Source: Straminergon stramineum
Lineage: Eukaryota > Streptophyta > Bryopsida > Hypnales > Calliergonaceae
Assembly (NCBI GenBank): GCA_963920665.1
Contig: OY987268.1
Span: 21,888,501-21,952,500, forward strand
Reading direction: 5' to 3'
DNA length: 64,000 nt
Both the position numbers and the translations under genes were made by a program. Shown here piece after piece: positions 38,901 through 51,100 of this stretch; position 1 is the first letter of the stretch; every line of letters starts with the position of its first letter. Under the pieces are notes generated by a model. The model saw nothing but the letters and a program-made list of their open reading frames with translations. It ran no database searches and was not told the origin of the DNA.

Positions 38901-41027
38901 ACACTCTCCAATCCCTCACTGCCAAAGGCCAAATGCACACTGCGGAATCATCCAACAACCTGTGCGCGCTTTCCGTGGCACCGCTGGGAGATCCACCGCA
39001 ATGCCATCTTCCGCAAACTGCCACACACCTCACAACAACAATCAAGTCAGACCACGCAGCACTGCACAACCCGCCGCCCAAAGACACGACTCTCAACATC
39101 CAGACCTCCAACAGGACGCATCCACCACCCGCACCTTGGACTGAGGACGCGGCTTTCCGGGACGCCGGGGAATGATCGGAGGCGGAGGGTCGTCGTCATC
39201 TTCCGACACGCCCATCTCCGTGTCTTCCGTCGTCTCCTCCACCTCATCGGCCGGACTGTTCCGGGCGTGCACCTGGATCTCCTGCGAACCCTGACGCTTC
39301 CTCTTGTTTCGAGAGCTCGGGCCGACGATGCTCGTCGCCACACCGTGGACCCCGCTCAACCCACTCCCATCTTTCTTCGTTCTCTCCCGTAATCGAGAAT
39401 TGTGCACATCGTCCATCATGTCCTCCGCGTCATCGCCAACTGCACAACATCCAAAACGCGCCAAACCCCAACCTCCAGTCAGCATCACCTCCCGAAAACG
39501 ATCCACCAGCAGCTTCGACTCTGCACTCGGGACACGCAACAATTCACACTGCTCGGCTCGACTGCCCTGCCCTAGTGCTGCACCACTTCCACTGCAAAAT
39601 CCAGTCCAAAATGCGGGAAACGAAATACAACCGCCACATTGTCACAACACTGTCACCTCCGCTCATTCGCCCGCTGCATTGTCACCTCGAGACCCAAACT
39701 GGGCACAGCAACTGCATTCTCGACGACCACTACCGAAACGGACACTGAAGAACGCCAGCCCGCGTCCCCGCACCTCATCAGACTCTCGTGTTCCTCCACA
39801 ATTCAATGCGACGCAACGCGAACACTAGCGCTCCACAAAATGCGCAATCAAAACGACAATTTCCACCGCGACGATCGGTAACAACGCTGATGTTCAATCA
39901 ACAACGCCACGGACCGCACTCTTGCTTCGATTCCAGACCACACCAAATCAGCCAGTAAGGACAATCCAAGCACCGATCACTTTCGCTCTAGCTCATGGGA
40001 AGGGCGCCTGAGAACAACACTCAGCATCGTCCAATACAGAGGACTCCACCTCCGTCCTTCACCGGACGGCAATCGGGGGATTCATACGTATCAGCTCGGG
40101 CTTACGCAAAACAGGGCATTTCACGCCAGGCGCAACTACGAGGAAACGCCCTAGCCAGGATTGGAAAAGTCAAGAGTCAACCCCAAGACCCTCTCATACT
40201 CGTCGCTCCAAAAATGTGAACTTCAACAAAGCAAGGAACGATCAATGTTCCTTGGCCTGCCGTCGAGTCCTCTAATCCTCGAAAAACAGACCCAGTCGAC
40301 ATGTCTCACTCCTCTCCTCCACTTTCTCGCACTCGTTGCGTATCAAGCACCTACATCTCATCACCTGATCCCTACCGAATTCTGCAAATTACTGTCTATG
40401 TCTCCATTCCACCGCCAAGTTTCGAATCCAGGCTCTCGCAGCAAAGCGCATTAAAGGCGATTGCTGCATCGCAGGCAAACATCGCAAACAACCGCTGCGA
40501 AAACGGACACACACTACACTCTCACGACGCCAGCCGTCGAGCTGGCACGCCAATTCTCACCGCGACCACGCCTTCGTCAGACCGGGGACACCGAGCCCTA
40601 CGCAGCAACCTCGCTCGGCTGTCAGGCACCACGGTGGCTCCTGCAAAATTAATCTATCACAGAGGTAGAAGCTCCTAAGACTCACACGAAGGACTTGCTC
40701 TCCAGCACCCTTTCTCAAGGAAATCATTCGGGATCTGACAGCCGCGGCGGCGGACTGGAACCAGTGGCAGCAGCCGACACCAAGACTCCCCCAAGGAATG
40801 GCAAGAACAGGAGTACGGAAGTCAAGATATGCGATGAGGGAGGGGCGACGAGCAGCAGCAGAGCGCGTGCAACAAGATCAGGATTTCTAATGCAACCAGG
40901 GCAATCGAGGAACAAAGAACCAAAGGACCGCACCTGCAGCGTCTTTGAAGCCCGTGCGTGGTCGCCGGGGTGCATGAACGAGGCCACCCCCTCCACCTCC
41001 ACGCCGACCCTCGCGACCGCGCTCCAT
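29939..41027 (-). CDS. TIC-like: TIME FOR COFFEE (TIC)-like nuclear clock regulator, right copy
   Basis: Mirror copy of the gene at 15074-26162, with the same role and 2,133-aa product. Exons in transcription order: 40934-41027, 39135-39439, 38960-39017, 38656-38804, 38516-38557, 37665-38016, 36835-37411, 36637-36703, 36409-36501, 35963-36284, 35458-35608, 35283-35346, 34696-35148, 34048-34440, 33022-33924, 31546-32832, 30551-31178, 29939-30402. The only coding difference found is at 40986, a silent change in a glycine codon (GGT here, GGC at 15115). Introns that I compared by eye are also identical. Unlike the left copy, the frame upstream of the start stays open to an ATG at 41414, giving a possible 129-codon extension; I keep the shorter start because it matches the family N-terminus. 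The genes are convergent, with stop codons about 3.8 kb apart including the gap. Confidence 0.92.
40561..40640 (-). other. Candidate frame-shifting cassette exon in TIC-like intron 1 (right)
   Basis: Exact mirror of 15461-15540, with the same splice sites and the same premature TGA if included. Its identity between copies adds no independent support, because the whole tract is homogenised. Confidence 0.35.
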
Positions 41028-42221
41028 GAGGGCTACCGAGGAGTGAATCCCCTCCTCTCTTCCCTTTTTCTCCTTACCCTTCGGACTTTGTTGTCTGCGC
41101 GAGCCAGAATGACTTACCGCTGCGCCAGAGACTTTCAACGGGAAGGATGGCAGCGCCTGTCCGCACAGTCGCTGAGACCAATCTCCAAGGAGCGCCCGGA
41201 ACAGAGCAATCAGATGGCGAGAAATACGACGGAAAGTGCTGAACAACACCACAAGTGCAACCGCCCGACCGTGGGATTCATCAACTTCCACTGTCGCCGG
41301 GAGGAAGGCTGCACAAAAGATTTGCTCAAGCCCCAGAGCTGACGCACTGAAAGAGTGGGAGTCGAGAGAAAGGACCCGCGCAAGAAGGGACAGCACCGAA
41401 TCAAATGTCACCAACCGTAATCACCAAATCGCCCGACACCTCCAAGCGCCCCGGAATCTCCTCTCGCGACCAAGCCAAGGGAATCTACGAAACATTATGA
41501 AAAATTAAACATCATCGCATGCCCCCCTACCCTACCCGCGCAATCCCGCGGTCCGGTCACGGAAACACAACAGAACAATCCCGACACAGCGCCGAGGCCG
41601 CCCGAACAACACCGCCATCGCAGCTGCTGCTCTTCGCCGGACTTCGTGAACTCTCTCCTCGCGTTTCCTGCAATCTGCTCACTCCTTTCCTCATGCCTCC
41701 CCTTCTCTGCCACTCTTCCTCTCCACTTGCATCCCACCAATCACGCCTGCCTCCTGCTTCCAGACCACCAAACCACTCACGCTTTCAAGCATCGAGAGAA
41801 GCGAAGCAACAACGACGTCGAGACTCGCCCGCATGTTCACCACACTCGTCTCTCCCAAACTGAAAAATGCCTATTCACAACAACGCCGTCCACCCCTCCG
41901 TGGGAGTGCGCGGTAGCGAGAAGCTCTGGTTTTGTTGCAACAATGGCCGGGCCGTCGCGCAAACGCCAACACAATGGCCTGCCTCCACCCAGCCAGCCCT
42001 TGGTTAGCTTCGGTGCCCGAACCTCTGCACCCACCATGATCCCCATCCCTATCAAGCGCCAATGGGCGGTGCGCCATAGCATTTCCCCCCGCCCCGTGGC
42101 TAGGTTCGACGTTTCTACCAGACCTCACCCACAGGGTCAGTAACTCCCGGGCGTACTTTTACCCTGACAGGCCTCTCCCAGCCATGGCCATGCGACCATT
42201 CTCATGACCCATGACCCCATC
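41028..42221 (-). promoter_or_regulatory. GC-rich 5' flank/5' UTR of right TIC-like gene
   Basis: Homologous to 13880-15073 but diverged. The first 11 bp upstream of the start codon are identical; then differences appear at once. The left copy's stop 30 bp upstream (TAG at 15044) reads GAG here. Promoter elements are not recognisable, but the two copies clearly have different upstream sequences. Confidence 0.6.
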
Positions 42222-42318
42222 CATGCCGTGATTCACACGGGCTGCCCGTTACTGGACTCTTTTCCATTCTTTTCAGGCAACGCAAAAAGGGACCAGGGAG
42301 GATTGACCCCCTCATTGC

Positions 42319-42555
42319 GGCCGGGGTGGATTGACCCCCTCGCTCGTCCCCAAAGGAAAACCCTGAAATTTTTTATTTGCCATGCATGATAAAATTTGCA
42401 AATTTTGAATTCATATTTGCAATCAGAGGTACCAAATCAGAAAGTATGCATGTACAAAGTGAATTTTTCAAGCACAAAATAGGGGGTCTTTTTATTTACA
42501 TGCACCCCTAGATTAACTTGAGGGGGACGAGCGAGGGGGTCAATCCACCCCAGCC
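42319..42555. mobile_element. hAT-like MITE, copy 1 (237 bp) with 8-bp TSD
   Basis: Long terminal inverted repeats begin GGCCGGGGTGGATTGACCCC and extend about 30 bp (one mismatch in the first five bases). The element is flanked by an intact direct repeat CTCATTGC (42311-42318 and 42556-42563). Eight-base target duplications are typical of hAT elements; the GG start is not the usual CAG, so the superfamily is provisional. The interior is AT-rich and non-coding. Confidence 0.85.
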
Positions 42556-42559
42556 CTCA

Positions 42560-43823
42560 TTGCCCCAGCCACGGGTAAATGAAAAAGATTTCCCCCTTTC
42601 TTGTCCTATGTAAATTTTGTATTTCATCATCTCCCTCAACTAATTTTGGGTGTCTGTTTGCAAATATGAGGTTAGAATTTGCAAATTTTCTTATGGATGG
42701 TAAATTTAAAAAATTCAATATTTTCTCCAAAGATAAAACATGGGGGATCAATCTTTCCTAGCCCACAAAAATCCATCAATCTCTATTGGATTCAAAACTT
42801 CCTTTACACCCATTGATAAAGTTGAATTACTCCCAAATTTGGATGATTGCTTCAAGTGCACACATATATTCATCCAAAATTGACCAAGATTTCACCATTT
42901 CTGATTTTCAATTCCCCGATTTCATCCAATCCAAATTGGGAATATATATACCCATTTGTCAAAAATACCCCACCCCACCCCCACCCCCACCCCAAATGTG
43001 GAACAATACCTCCTATAGCTGCTACCAAAGTCTCATGCTGCCCGCGGGCCTGTTGGCATGTGCCCCAGTCCCCCAGTGGTTGTTGGGTTCCTCAAGTTTG
43101 TGACTGGGTGGGGGGGTCCGTCCCTCCGTCAGAGAGAAAAAGGCCATGCGTGGCGATGAATGCATTTCTATTTATTGCGTGCCAGCGTCATCCTGGTCCT
43201 ATCACGGGCCTAATTCCGAGCCTCAGCTCTGGTCCCCGGGGTTCTAGGTTCGGTAACTCGCCTCGGGTCGGGTCGGGTTGGGTCGGGTCGGGTCTGGGGA
43301 CAGGCGTCCGTCTGCGGCATGTGTGGCCCATTTCTGAGTGGGTCCGTCCGTCCGTTCCGTCAGCACTGACTGACTCCCTCAGTCCCTCCTCAGTCCCTGG
43401 CTGGGGTAATTTCTCAGTGGTCTATTTATTTATATATTTAAATGATAATTCTAATATTTGAAAATGACGCCAACACGTAGTTCGTGCTGCTCCTGAGTGG
43501 TTGTAAGTTACTGTAAGTTACGATTCGCAGGTTTGAGTTGGCGTGAAGTGGGGTGAAGTTCAAAGGAAAAGGGCCTGGCTGTCTGGGAGGAACGGAAGGA
43601 ATTGCCCGGCTCTTTACTCGGGCCGGGGTAAGCTTCTGATTCAGTAATAACTTAACATAGACATAGAAAGAATTTTTGGTTTGGACTTTTATTCCCTTCC
43701 ATAATTGGGGGATTGTAAGAAAAGAAGAAGTTCGTGGTTGGGGGTTATTGAGTTATCTACTGTAGTTGGTTTGCAACAGGAGATCAGATCTAATGGGGCC
43801 ATTTGGGGGCATGTGCAATTTGG
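42560..43823. other. Intergenic DNA with C-rich and GGGTC tracts
   Basis: No gene recognised. It contains (CCCCA)n-like sequence at about 42969-42994 and a GGGTC pentamer run (GGGTCGGGTCGGGTTGGGTC, about 43264-43300), both able to form G-quadruplexes on one strand. GC is raised between about 43020 and 43420 and could mark an unrecognised promoter. Confidence 0.45.
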
Positions 43824-44061
43824 GGCCGGGGTGGATTGACCCTCTTGCTCATCCCCAAGGGAAAACCCCAAAAAAATTTATTTGTCCTAAATGTTAAAAT
43901 TTGAAAATTTTGAATTCATATTTGCAATCAGAGGCCCCAAATTAGATAAGTGGGGTATGGAAGATAAATTAATGAAGCACAAAATAGGGGATCTTTTTTT
44001 TTACATGCACCCATGGATTGACTAAGGGGAGGGCGAGTGAGGCAGTCAATCCACCCTGGCC
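43824..44061. mobile_element. hAT-like MITE, copy 2 (238 bp) with 8-bp TSD
   Basis: Same family as 42319-42555 (start GGCCGGGGTGGATTGACCC; interior AATTTTGAATTCATATTTGC in common). It is flanked by the exact 8-bp repeat CAATTTGG at 43816-43823 and 44062-44069. The two elements are in the same orientation, 1.27 kb apart. Confidence 0.85.
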
Positions 44062-46205
44062 CAATTTGGGGTCATGGTGTTCCCCTTGTTCCACATTCAG
44101 AGCGTAAATTGCAACCACCAATTTTAGAAATTTTATTTAGTGCCACATGGATCAATTAGGGATGCTTTAGTTCTTGGATTTTGTAGGATTTTTTTCTATA
44201 TGATTGTAGAATGAGATTATTGAAAATTATTTGTAAACATATTATTGGAAAAAGAATTAGGAAAAAAGTTCTCAAAATTGTTTATCTGTTTGACTTGAGA
44301 AGGTTAAATAGGCGATTTTAAATTATATTCATTTTAATAGCTAAAACTCTTTAATTTTGTATTAACACTTAAAGGACTAGAAAGTTTATTTGGGACTTCT
44401 TCATTTTCTTAGGCAATTCATTGTATAGTACAAGAATAAGAATAATGATAAATGGGAGATTAGTCCTTTAAAGCTTAAGAAAAATCTTAATTAAGCTTCA
44501 TTAACCAAAAAGTGTTCAACTTCTTCAAAATATAAGCATTTGATACTACAAATTTTTCAACCTATTCCTCTTATGTTCTTTTCAATTGAAAGATCGTATT
44601 GATCTATTATTTATATGATTAAATCCATTGAAATTGAAATTGATTGAAATTGAAAAAATATTGTTTTGTAATGAAATTTTCCTTGCAAGTGCAGTGAGGA
44701 AAGTAACTTTGAATTGGTACATCTTATGTATAGAGGAATTTCTTACAATAGTTTGATGTTACTCATACACCTTACAATTCATAAGATTTTAAAGTGTCAA
44801 AGCAATATACACATACTAAAAAACTAAACTAAAAGCAATGGTATATTTTTTTTCATAAAGAGCAAAATGAAAAATATACAAATGATCCATTAGGAAATTT
44901 TTTTGGTAAGCAAGGTCCAAGATTAAAGTTGGGTTGATGGTATATGCTTACTCCTAGAACAAAGAATGAAATTAATGTTTTGGTTATACAATATTTTCAT
45001 AGAAAGGTATACTCCAAGTATTCCAATGCATTGCAAATATAATAAATTTGATAATAGAAGCTAAAGGGATGCAATTGACTTCCCAATCAAACATCATAAT
45101 CTTTGAATCCATAGGGATTTTCTCAATTTTAATTTTAGTATATGTAAAAGTTGTGTCTTCTATATATAAGATCTTGTGGTTACTTTGTGAAGGACCAAGG
45201 CAAATAATTTATCAAAAAGTGCTATTTTCTAATACATTGAAAATAAATGATAAAACATTATACTCAATCATGTAACTATGGGAATATGTGGGATTCTTTT
45301 TGAATTTTTTGATAGAGTGGATTGAAAGATTATAGCCCTTACAGGTAGAAGAATCATTTTTGTCCTATTGACAAGGACAATTTTTTTTACTCTTCTTATA
45401 GTGAATTTCTACACATCATTGTATTATTGTTACTCAATGTAACATCTAAGCTATAATGTTGCCAAATTTTAGAAGTTTTAGATGTTTTTTGTATATTTTC
45501 TCTAAAGGTGTCCACCGTTTATAGAAAAGAAGTTGAATGCATAATTTATTATCCGAGCACTTAATCAAGAAAGAATTACATCCATGCCAAGGGTGAAAGT
45601 TTCTTCACATTGTCTCAAATTTTAAGAGATTCTTTCAAAATGGATTGTACAAAAAACAATCCAATTTTTTTAATTGTACTTTTGAAGGACAAATTGGTCT
45701 TTGGGGGTTGAAGGATATTTTAGGATTTACAAAATAATGGAACAAATGGAACTAGAATTTATTAATAAACTTTATATTATCAATTTTCCTCAATGCCAAA
45801 AAAATTGAAAGTCAAATCTATGTTTTACAAATTAAAGCAAAAAATATTCCACTATATCTTCTATTAATATATATTTTTATATCTCTGCATATATCTTTTT
45901 GCATATGTGTACAATTTATTTGAAATACAAGACTATGATAAATCAAAATGCAATTGATATGATTTAAATTTAGCTCAATGACATGAGTTTTCCACATGCA
46001 AAGTGTTACAATAAAGATAAGATGAAATGCATCCCTATGAATGTACAAACATATATTATTTGACCAAAGAGAAGCCACTTGTGGACTCAAGCAACTAACA
46101 TATTGCTTTACTTTGAAGGTTGAAGGCCACACCACTTAATGAAGTGGTCCACTATCATGTTTTTAGTTTTTCACTTGTCCACTTGTTTTGAAAGGGACAT
46201 AGCTA

Positions 46206-46347
46206 AAAAAGATATCCTAATTGTAGTCTTTTTTCTATCTTAGAAAGCATATCCCCTTTGTAGTCCTTTTACTGTCCTAGAAAGGTATCCCAATTGTAAT
46301 CTTTTTTCTATCTTGGAAAGGATATCCCAAGTGTTGTCCTTTTTTTG
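46206..46347. repeat. Minisatellite, ~37-bp unit, about 4 copies
   Basis: Units follow the pattern AAAGGTATCCCAATTGTAAT followed by CTTTTTTCTATCTTGG, with substitutions between copies. There is no coding or RNA signature. Confidence 0.75.
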
Positions 46348-47849
46348 TAAAGGCAACAACTTCTATTAAAGGCCATTAAATTGGAAAAGATTGAATGACT
46401 TTTAATTTGTAGGGTGAAAGATATTGCTTGACATGGGCATGTTATAAGTGGATCAAGTGACTTCATTAGTTTGTTCCACAAATCACAATGATTTTATTGT
46501 AGTATGTCAATTCAACTTTCATTCTAATGAAACTAAACCTAGTTGAGTTCAAACTAGTAATTGAACAATGATTATATTATTAAATTATCTCATTTTCATT
46601 GAACCTTGTTGGAAGTAAATGGAATACTTGAGATTCTCTTGTCATGCATTTTGAGACATTCAATGAATGAACTATAAATTTTTTAAATGCAAAAAAAAGT
46701 GTGCCATAGAGCTCTCTAGGCCCTGCTCTAGGCTTTCATGAATGAAAGTATTACTCTATACATTGTAGGCAAGATTTTATTTGAGTTAGTTCAAAGGGGT
46801 CATGTGCATTTGGTTTCAAAAATACTTTTGATCCTCTCATTTTAAAAAGGTGAGAACTAAATCTCTATTTTGAAAGAAGACAACCCAATGTGATTGAATT
46901 GCATGCATGCAATCATACCTTGTTTTCCTTAAAAAAGATGCAAAATTTCAATTTTTTTTAGAAGCAAACTGAGGACCAAAGAGAGAATGACTTTCAAGAC
47001 TTTAGGAGCACCATATAAGAAAGGGGGGGGGGGGGAGGGGGGCAAGAAAATACAATTAATTCTACTAAGGCCTGAGTTACACCCAATTGAGAAGTGAGGA
47101 GGTCAAAAGTTTTTTAGTCGGTTGTAGTTGAGAAGTCTTTAAAAAAATGATTTTATTTCACGAAATGAGATGTCATGGATCTCCTAGAAGGTCCAATATT
47201 TTGAAGCACAATTTTTTTCTATGTGGCCACAAGAATCTTCAAATTTCCCCCCTTCGAATTATAGTCGAGCCCAATGTCCTTGGGGGCGTCATTGAAAAGT
47301 ATTGGAAGACCCAAAAAATTCAAAATTTTAAATATTTTTTGCCCTACTTAGAAAATATATTGAAATTTTTGGTGGTGCATGTAATACCTTTTTGCGGCTT
47401 ACATCAATCCAATAGGAGGACTTTTCATTGGCAACCAAGGGGATTATTAGAGAGGGAGATTTCAGTCAATTTTATAGCCCCCTCATTTTTGGTGTAAACC
47501 AAGTCTTACATAAAATTAGTTGATATTGCTCACCCCTATTTTCTTCCAAGTAGGTGTCTATTGAATTGTTACCAATATGACCTCAAACCATTCATTAATG
47601 AATGGTGTTTTATGATTGTAAAGTAACATGCTTCCTTCAATAGTTTGGATTTTTCCTCAAGGTGCTTCAAACATGCAGCTATTGAACTCTTTGAAGTTTC
47701 TTTCAATCTTGTCTTTGAAAATTCACAAAAAATACAAAAAATTCTCCAAGTAACAATTATTACCATATTTGAATATTAACAATATCTACTTGTCTACAAG
47801 GCAAAAACAACATGTAATTTGTGATTTTGACTCCATCTTGATTTTGTAA

Positions 47850-48125
47850 GGACTGTCCCCACATGACTAAGATAGTCACCAAAATTCTCCAATTATTGCA
47901 CCAATAGGTACATTCTCTCATTCTTCAATTAACCATCATGAAGTTGTTCATCGGATTACTTTGACCAGTGACATCCTTACAAGATTAAATGGGTGTATCT
48001 ACCTTAACCCTAAAAGGACGCAACTCCGATGACCAACGTAAGTCACCAAAACACTCCAATCATTGAACCCAAATGTGCATTCTTTATTTCTACAATCAAC
48101 CATTAATCAGACCTTTTAATCGTCC
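47850..48125. repeat. Two-copy direct duplication (~95 bp)
   Basis: About 47865-47945 and 48035-48118 share TAGTCACCAAAA, CTCCAATTATTG and CAATTAACCAT blocks in order, diverged by about a quarter. A TTAACCCTAAAAGGAC motif at about 48005 between them matches a TTAA-element terminus. Confidence 0.55.
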
Positions 48126-48199
48126 AAGGAGGGTTCATACGCGGTACATTGAAGTTTGTTCAGATTCTTTCCTTGTTCTACGCAAAAAAAAATAGCGTC

Positions 48200-51100
48200 T
48201 GCACTTTGCACCCGGCTGTTCAAAACCAACTCGTTTCAGTTAACTTATCTCCCTCAGTAAGCCCCAGCATGAGCGTCTCCCTGCAACTTCCCAAACCCTA
48301 GAATAATCGCCTCTGGGTTCTGTGTACTGTACTGTACTGTTTCCCCTTGCAATGGAAATTGTCCATGTGTTAAAGAGATTAACATTTGAATTTTAGAATA
48401 TGAAAGTAATTTCCGCCGGGGACTTGTTCCTCTGGTTCTGTGTTCTCTTTCCCCCCTTTCAATGGAAATTGCCCATGTGTTTCAAGAAAATCTAGAAAGT
48501 ATTAAAATTAAAAAAAATAAATTGTCCATGTGTTAAAAAAAAAAAAAAACCCAAAAAAACCCTACTGTAGAATAATTCCCAATCGTGAGAACTTGGGCCC
48601 CATGATCCAACTGAGTTCCCAAGTCCCAACCGGATCACAGAACCTGCTGCCTGCCACCCCCCAAATCCCAATCAGCAGAAAATAGTAAGGACGCAAGGAA
48701 AGCGAAAAACCCACCGCAAAAAGCCAGGGACGGAGGCCTTAATAACTCTTAACTTAACCAGGGACCAACCAGTCTACGAAACAGCCCTCCCTCCCTCCCT
48801 CCTTCCTTCCCTCCCCCACCAAGGCAGTATCACGACCTGACACAACAGGTGGAAGAAAAACGAACGACCTGGATGAACCCACTGATGCCAAGCGGGTACA
48901 ATCAACGACCCAGATGAGCCCACCGGGGAAAGAAAAAAAAGAGCTGCAACATTCGACCCTATCCGACAAGCATGTGATTGATATATTTGATGATCTCGCT
49001 ATCCACACGTCACTCGCCTGGACCATCGTCAGTAGTCCAGTCGCCCCACCCGGCCGGGCCCACGGATCGTGAGTTACTAGTAAGTTTTTTGTCTCTGCAT
49101 AACATAGCCTCCCCTTTTGGCCTTTTCCAGGCTCATGATGAGTGCGGGTGCATTGTCACCCGTGACCCATGTGCGCACAAGGCTCCTGCGCTTGCTTTAG
49201 GGTTGCGGGTGGTCCTTTGGAGAGCCCGTGAGGAGACACTACTGTTCTTGGAAGTTAGTAAGTTACTCACGATGTTGTGCATTTTGGTGCGGAGGCTTTG
49301 GAGGAAATGGATTCTTTAAGTCTCGCTTCGCTGGTTTTCAACAGGATCGGAATCTTTCTCTCCTGTGTTTGGAAAGGTGGAAATCGTTCAGTGCGGTAAT
49401 AACTTAGTCAGTCTCTGGCATGTAGCAGTGGTGGCGAGGTTTTTTTTGGTTCTCTTCGATCACTATGATGTGCATTTTGGTGTGGAGTCTTGAAGGAATG
49501 GATTCTTAAGTCTCGCTGGTCTTTTAACAGGATCGGAATCTTTGCTCCTGTGCTCGGGAGTTGTGTAGTTTGGTAACAGTCAGAGTCTGTAGCAATGGTG
49601 GCTAGTTCTTGTTGTTCTGTCACTGTGATGTGCAGTTCGGTACGGTGTGGAGTCTTGAACAACCGGATTCTTAATTGAGGCTGGTTTATAGCAGGATCTA
49701 AGTGTTTTCTCCTGAATTTACCACACGCTCCTGAATTGTAGTGTGTGGTAATACACGGCACCTCTGGAATAGATGGTTGGATCTTGTACTTGTGGTGCTG
49801 CGCGTTTAGGTGTGGAGTTTTGAAGATATGGATTCTTAATTCACGTCGATTCTTATCAAAATCGGGATACTCTCTCTTGTGCACTTGACAGTCATGCAGT
49901 GCCTAGTGTCTATAGCAACGACGGTTAGTTCTCGTAATTTCTGTAGCAAAGATGTTTGAAGTTTCAGCTCCTCAAGTTTCTCTTCTTGCGTCTGTTGCTT
50001 ATGAAACTGATTCACCTGTACTAGGGGATTTGTCGTCATGAACACCACGATACGAAGGTTAGTCAATCACAGCCGTGGCCTCGTGTAGACTAGCCCTACG
50101 GCTTAGCGTTCATCTAGGTTTACGGTTTTTTGATGCTCGAGCAACACTTTCTTTCTTTCGAAGGTCTTACCAAGTCGTCTCTAAGTCTAGGCAGACGGAA
50201 ATAAATGCAAATTTCTAAGATTTCCTTAATTCCAGAGGCTGAAGTTAAGTGTGTCTGACTTGGAAGTACCGATCTTCTGGAAATTGGGGGATTCTATTTG
50301 GTAACTTGAAGCACTTCAGTTATGGATTTGATTATGTAGGATTTTTTTTTCTGGGAGATGTATGGATCTGTGGAGAGATTCTTGGGTTCGATAGCGAAAT
50401 TTGTTGAAGTCAAATTTTTATCACCGTGTCTGATTTTCTTATGCAATTTCGAAGCGAACGACTGTAGACTGCTAGAAATGACATTTGAGAATCCCATTTC
50501 CATTCAAAGATTAGTAGCGACAAACGTGTAGTCAAATTTACTCCACTTGCTAATAATTCCAACCAAGTGGATGAATAGATGAGTTGTTGTCGGAGACGGG
50601 TCAATCTCCTCGAAACTAGATCCAGTTCCGGAAGGTTTTGTATCCTTTAATTTACTCTAGCATTCTCGATTTGGTCGACCATAAGTTTTTCTCCTGAAGG
50701 ATAATCTTCGAACAGAAGCAGAGATTGAAGAACGCTGCTCCGGGTGGTCTAAGCAATTTTCCATACAAGATTTCTGAGACTTCAGTATTCCTTTTGCATG
50801 TTTTGTACTGGTATGTGGTGCTGGGGAGGCCGTATTTTGATGGGAGTTTGTTGCTCTCTAATTGTGAAATTTGTTTGTGCAAGAATTGAAGGTTTAATAA
50901 AAGGTACCACTACCCACCCTTCAATTTCAGAGTATGCCATGGATTTTTCTGAAGATAGGTTTATTTTGGAGGTCAGAGTTTGGATGTCAGGGAAACAATC
51001 GACGTTGAATACCATGTCATCCATAGGAGAGGTTCACGTATCAAAAGGCCCAAGGGTACTGTCAATACAAGTGGCTCTTTTATCAAGAGTTCTCCCAGGG

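Larger units (their letters stand above)
28646..42221. repeat. Right arm of large inverted duplication
   Basis: Reverse complement of 13880-27455. It is effectively identical from 28646 to 41038, then about 80% identical to about 42221, where homology ends. The outer boundary is inferred from loss of similarity beyond the shared GGCATGGATG block. Confidence 0.95.
44070..48190. other. AT-rich intergenic DNA, no gene seen
   Basis: Low-GC DNA without splice-supported coding frames. Landmarks are the minisatellite at 46206, a long G run (about 47023-47040) and a two-copy duplication at 47850-48125. A short AAAGGACTA ... TAGTCCTTT inverted repeat (about 44371-44473) may be a tiny or deleted MITE. 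Confidence 0.5.

Noticed and set aside
13880..42221. Reading the two arms as alleles of one gene placed side by side
   Set aside because: Alleles should not be identical for 12.4 kb, then 20% diverged for 1.2 kb, then unrelated. An assembly artefact cannot be fully excluded and is stated as such.
49408..49884. 158-codon minus-strand frame with repeated LRIHxFKTPH
   Set aside because: Explained by a tandem repeat whose unit length is near a multiple of three; no splice or family support. Kept only as a finding.
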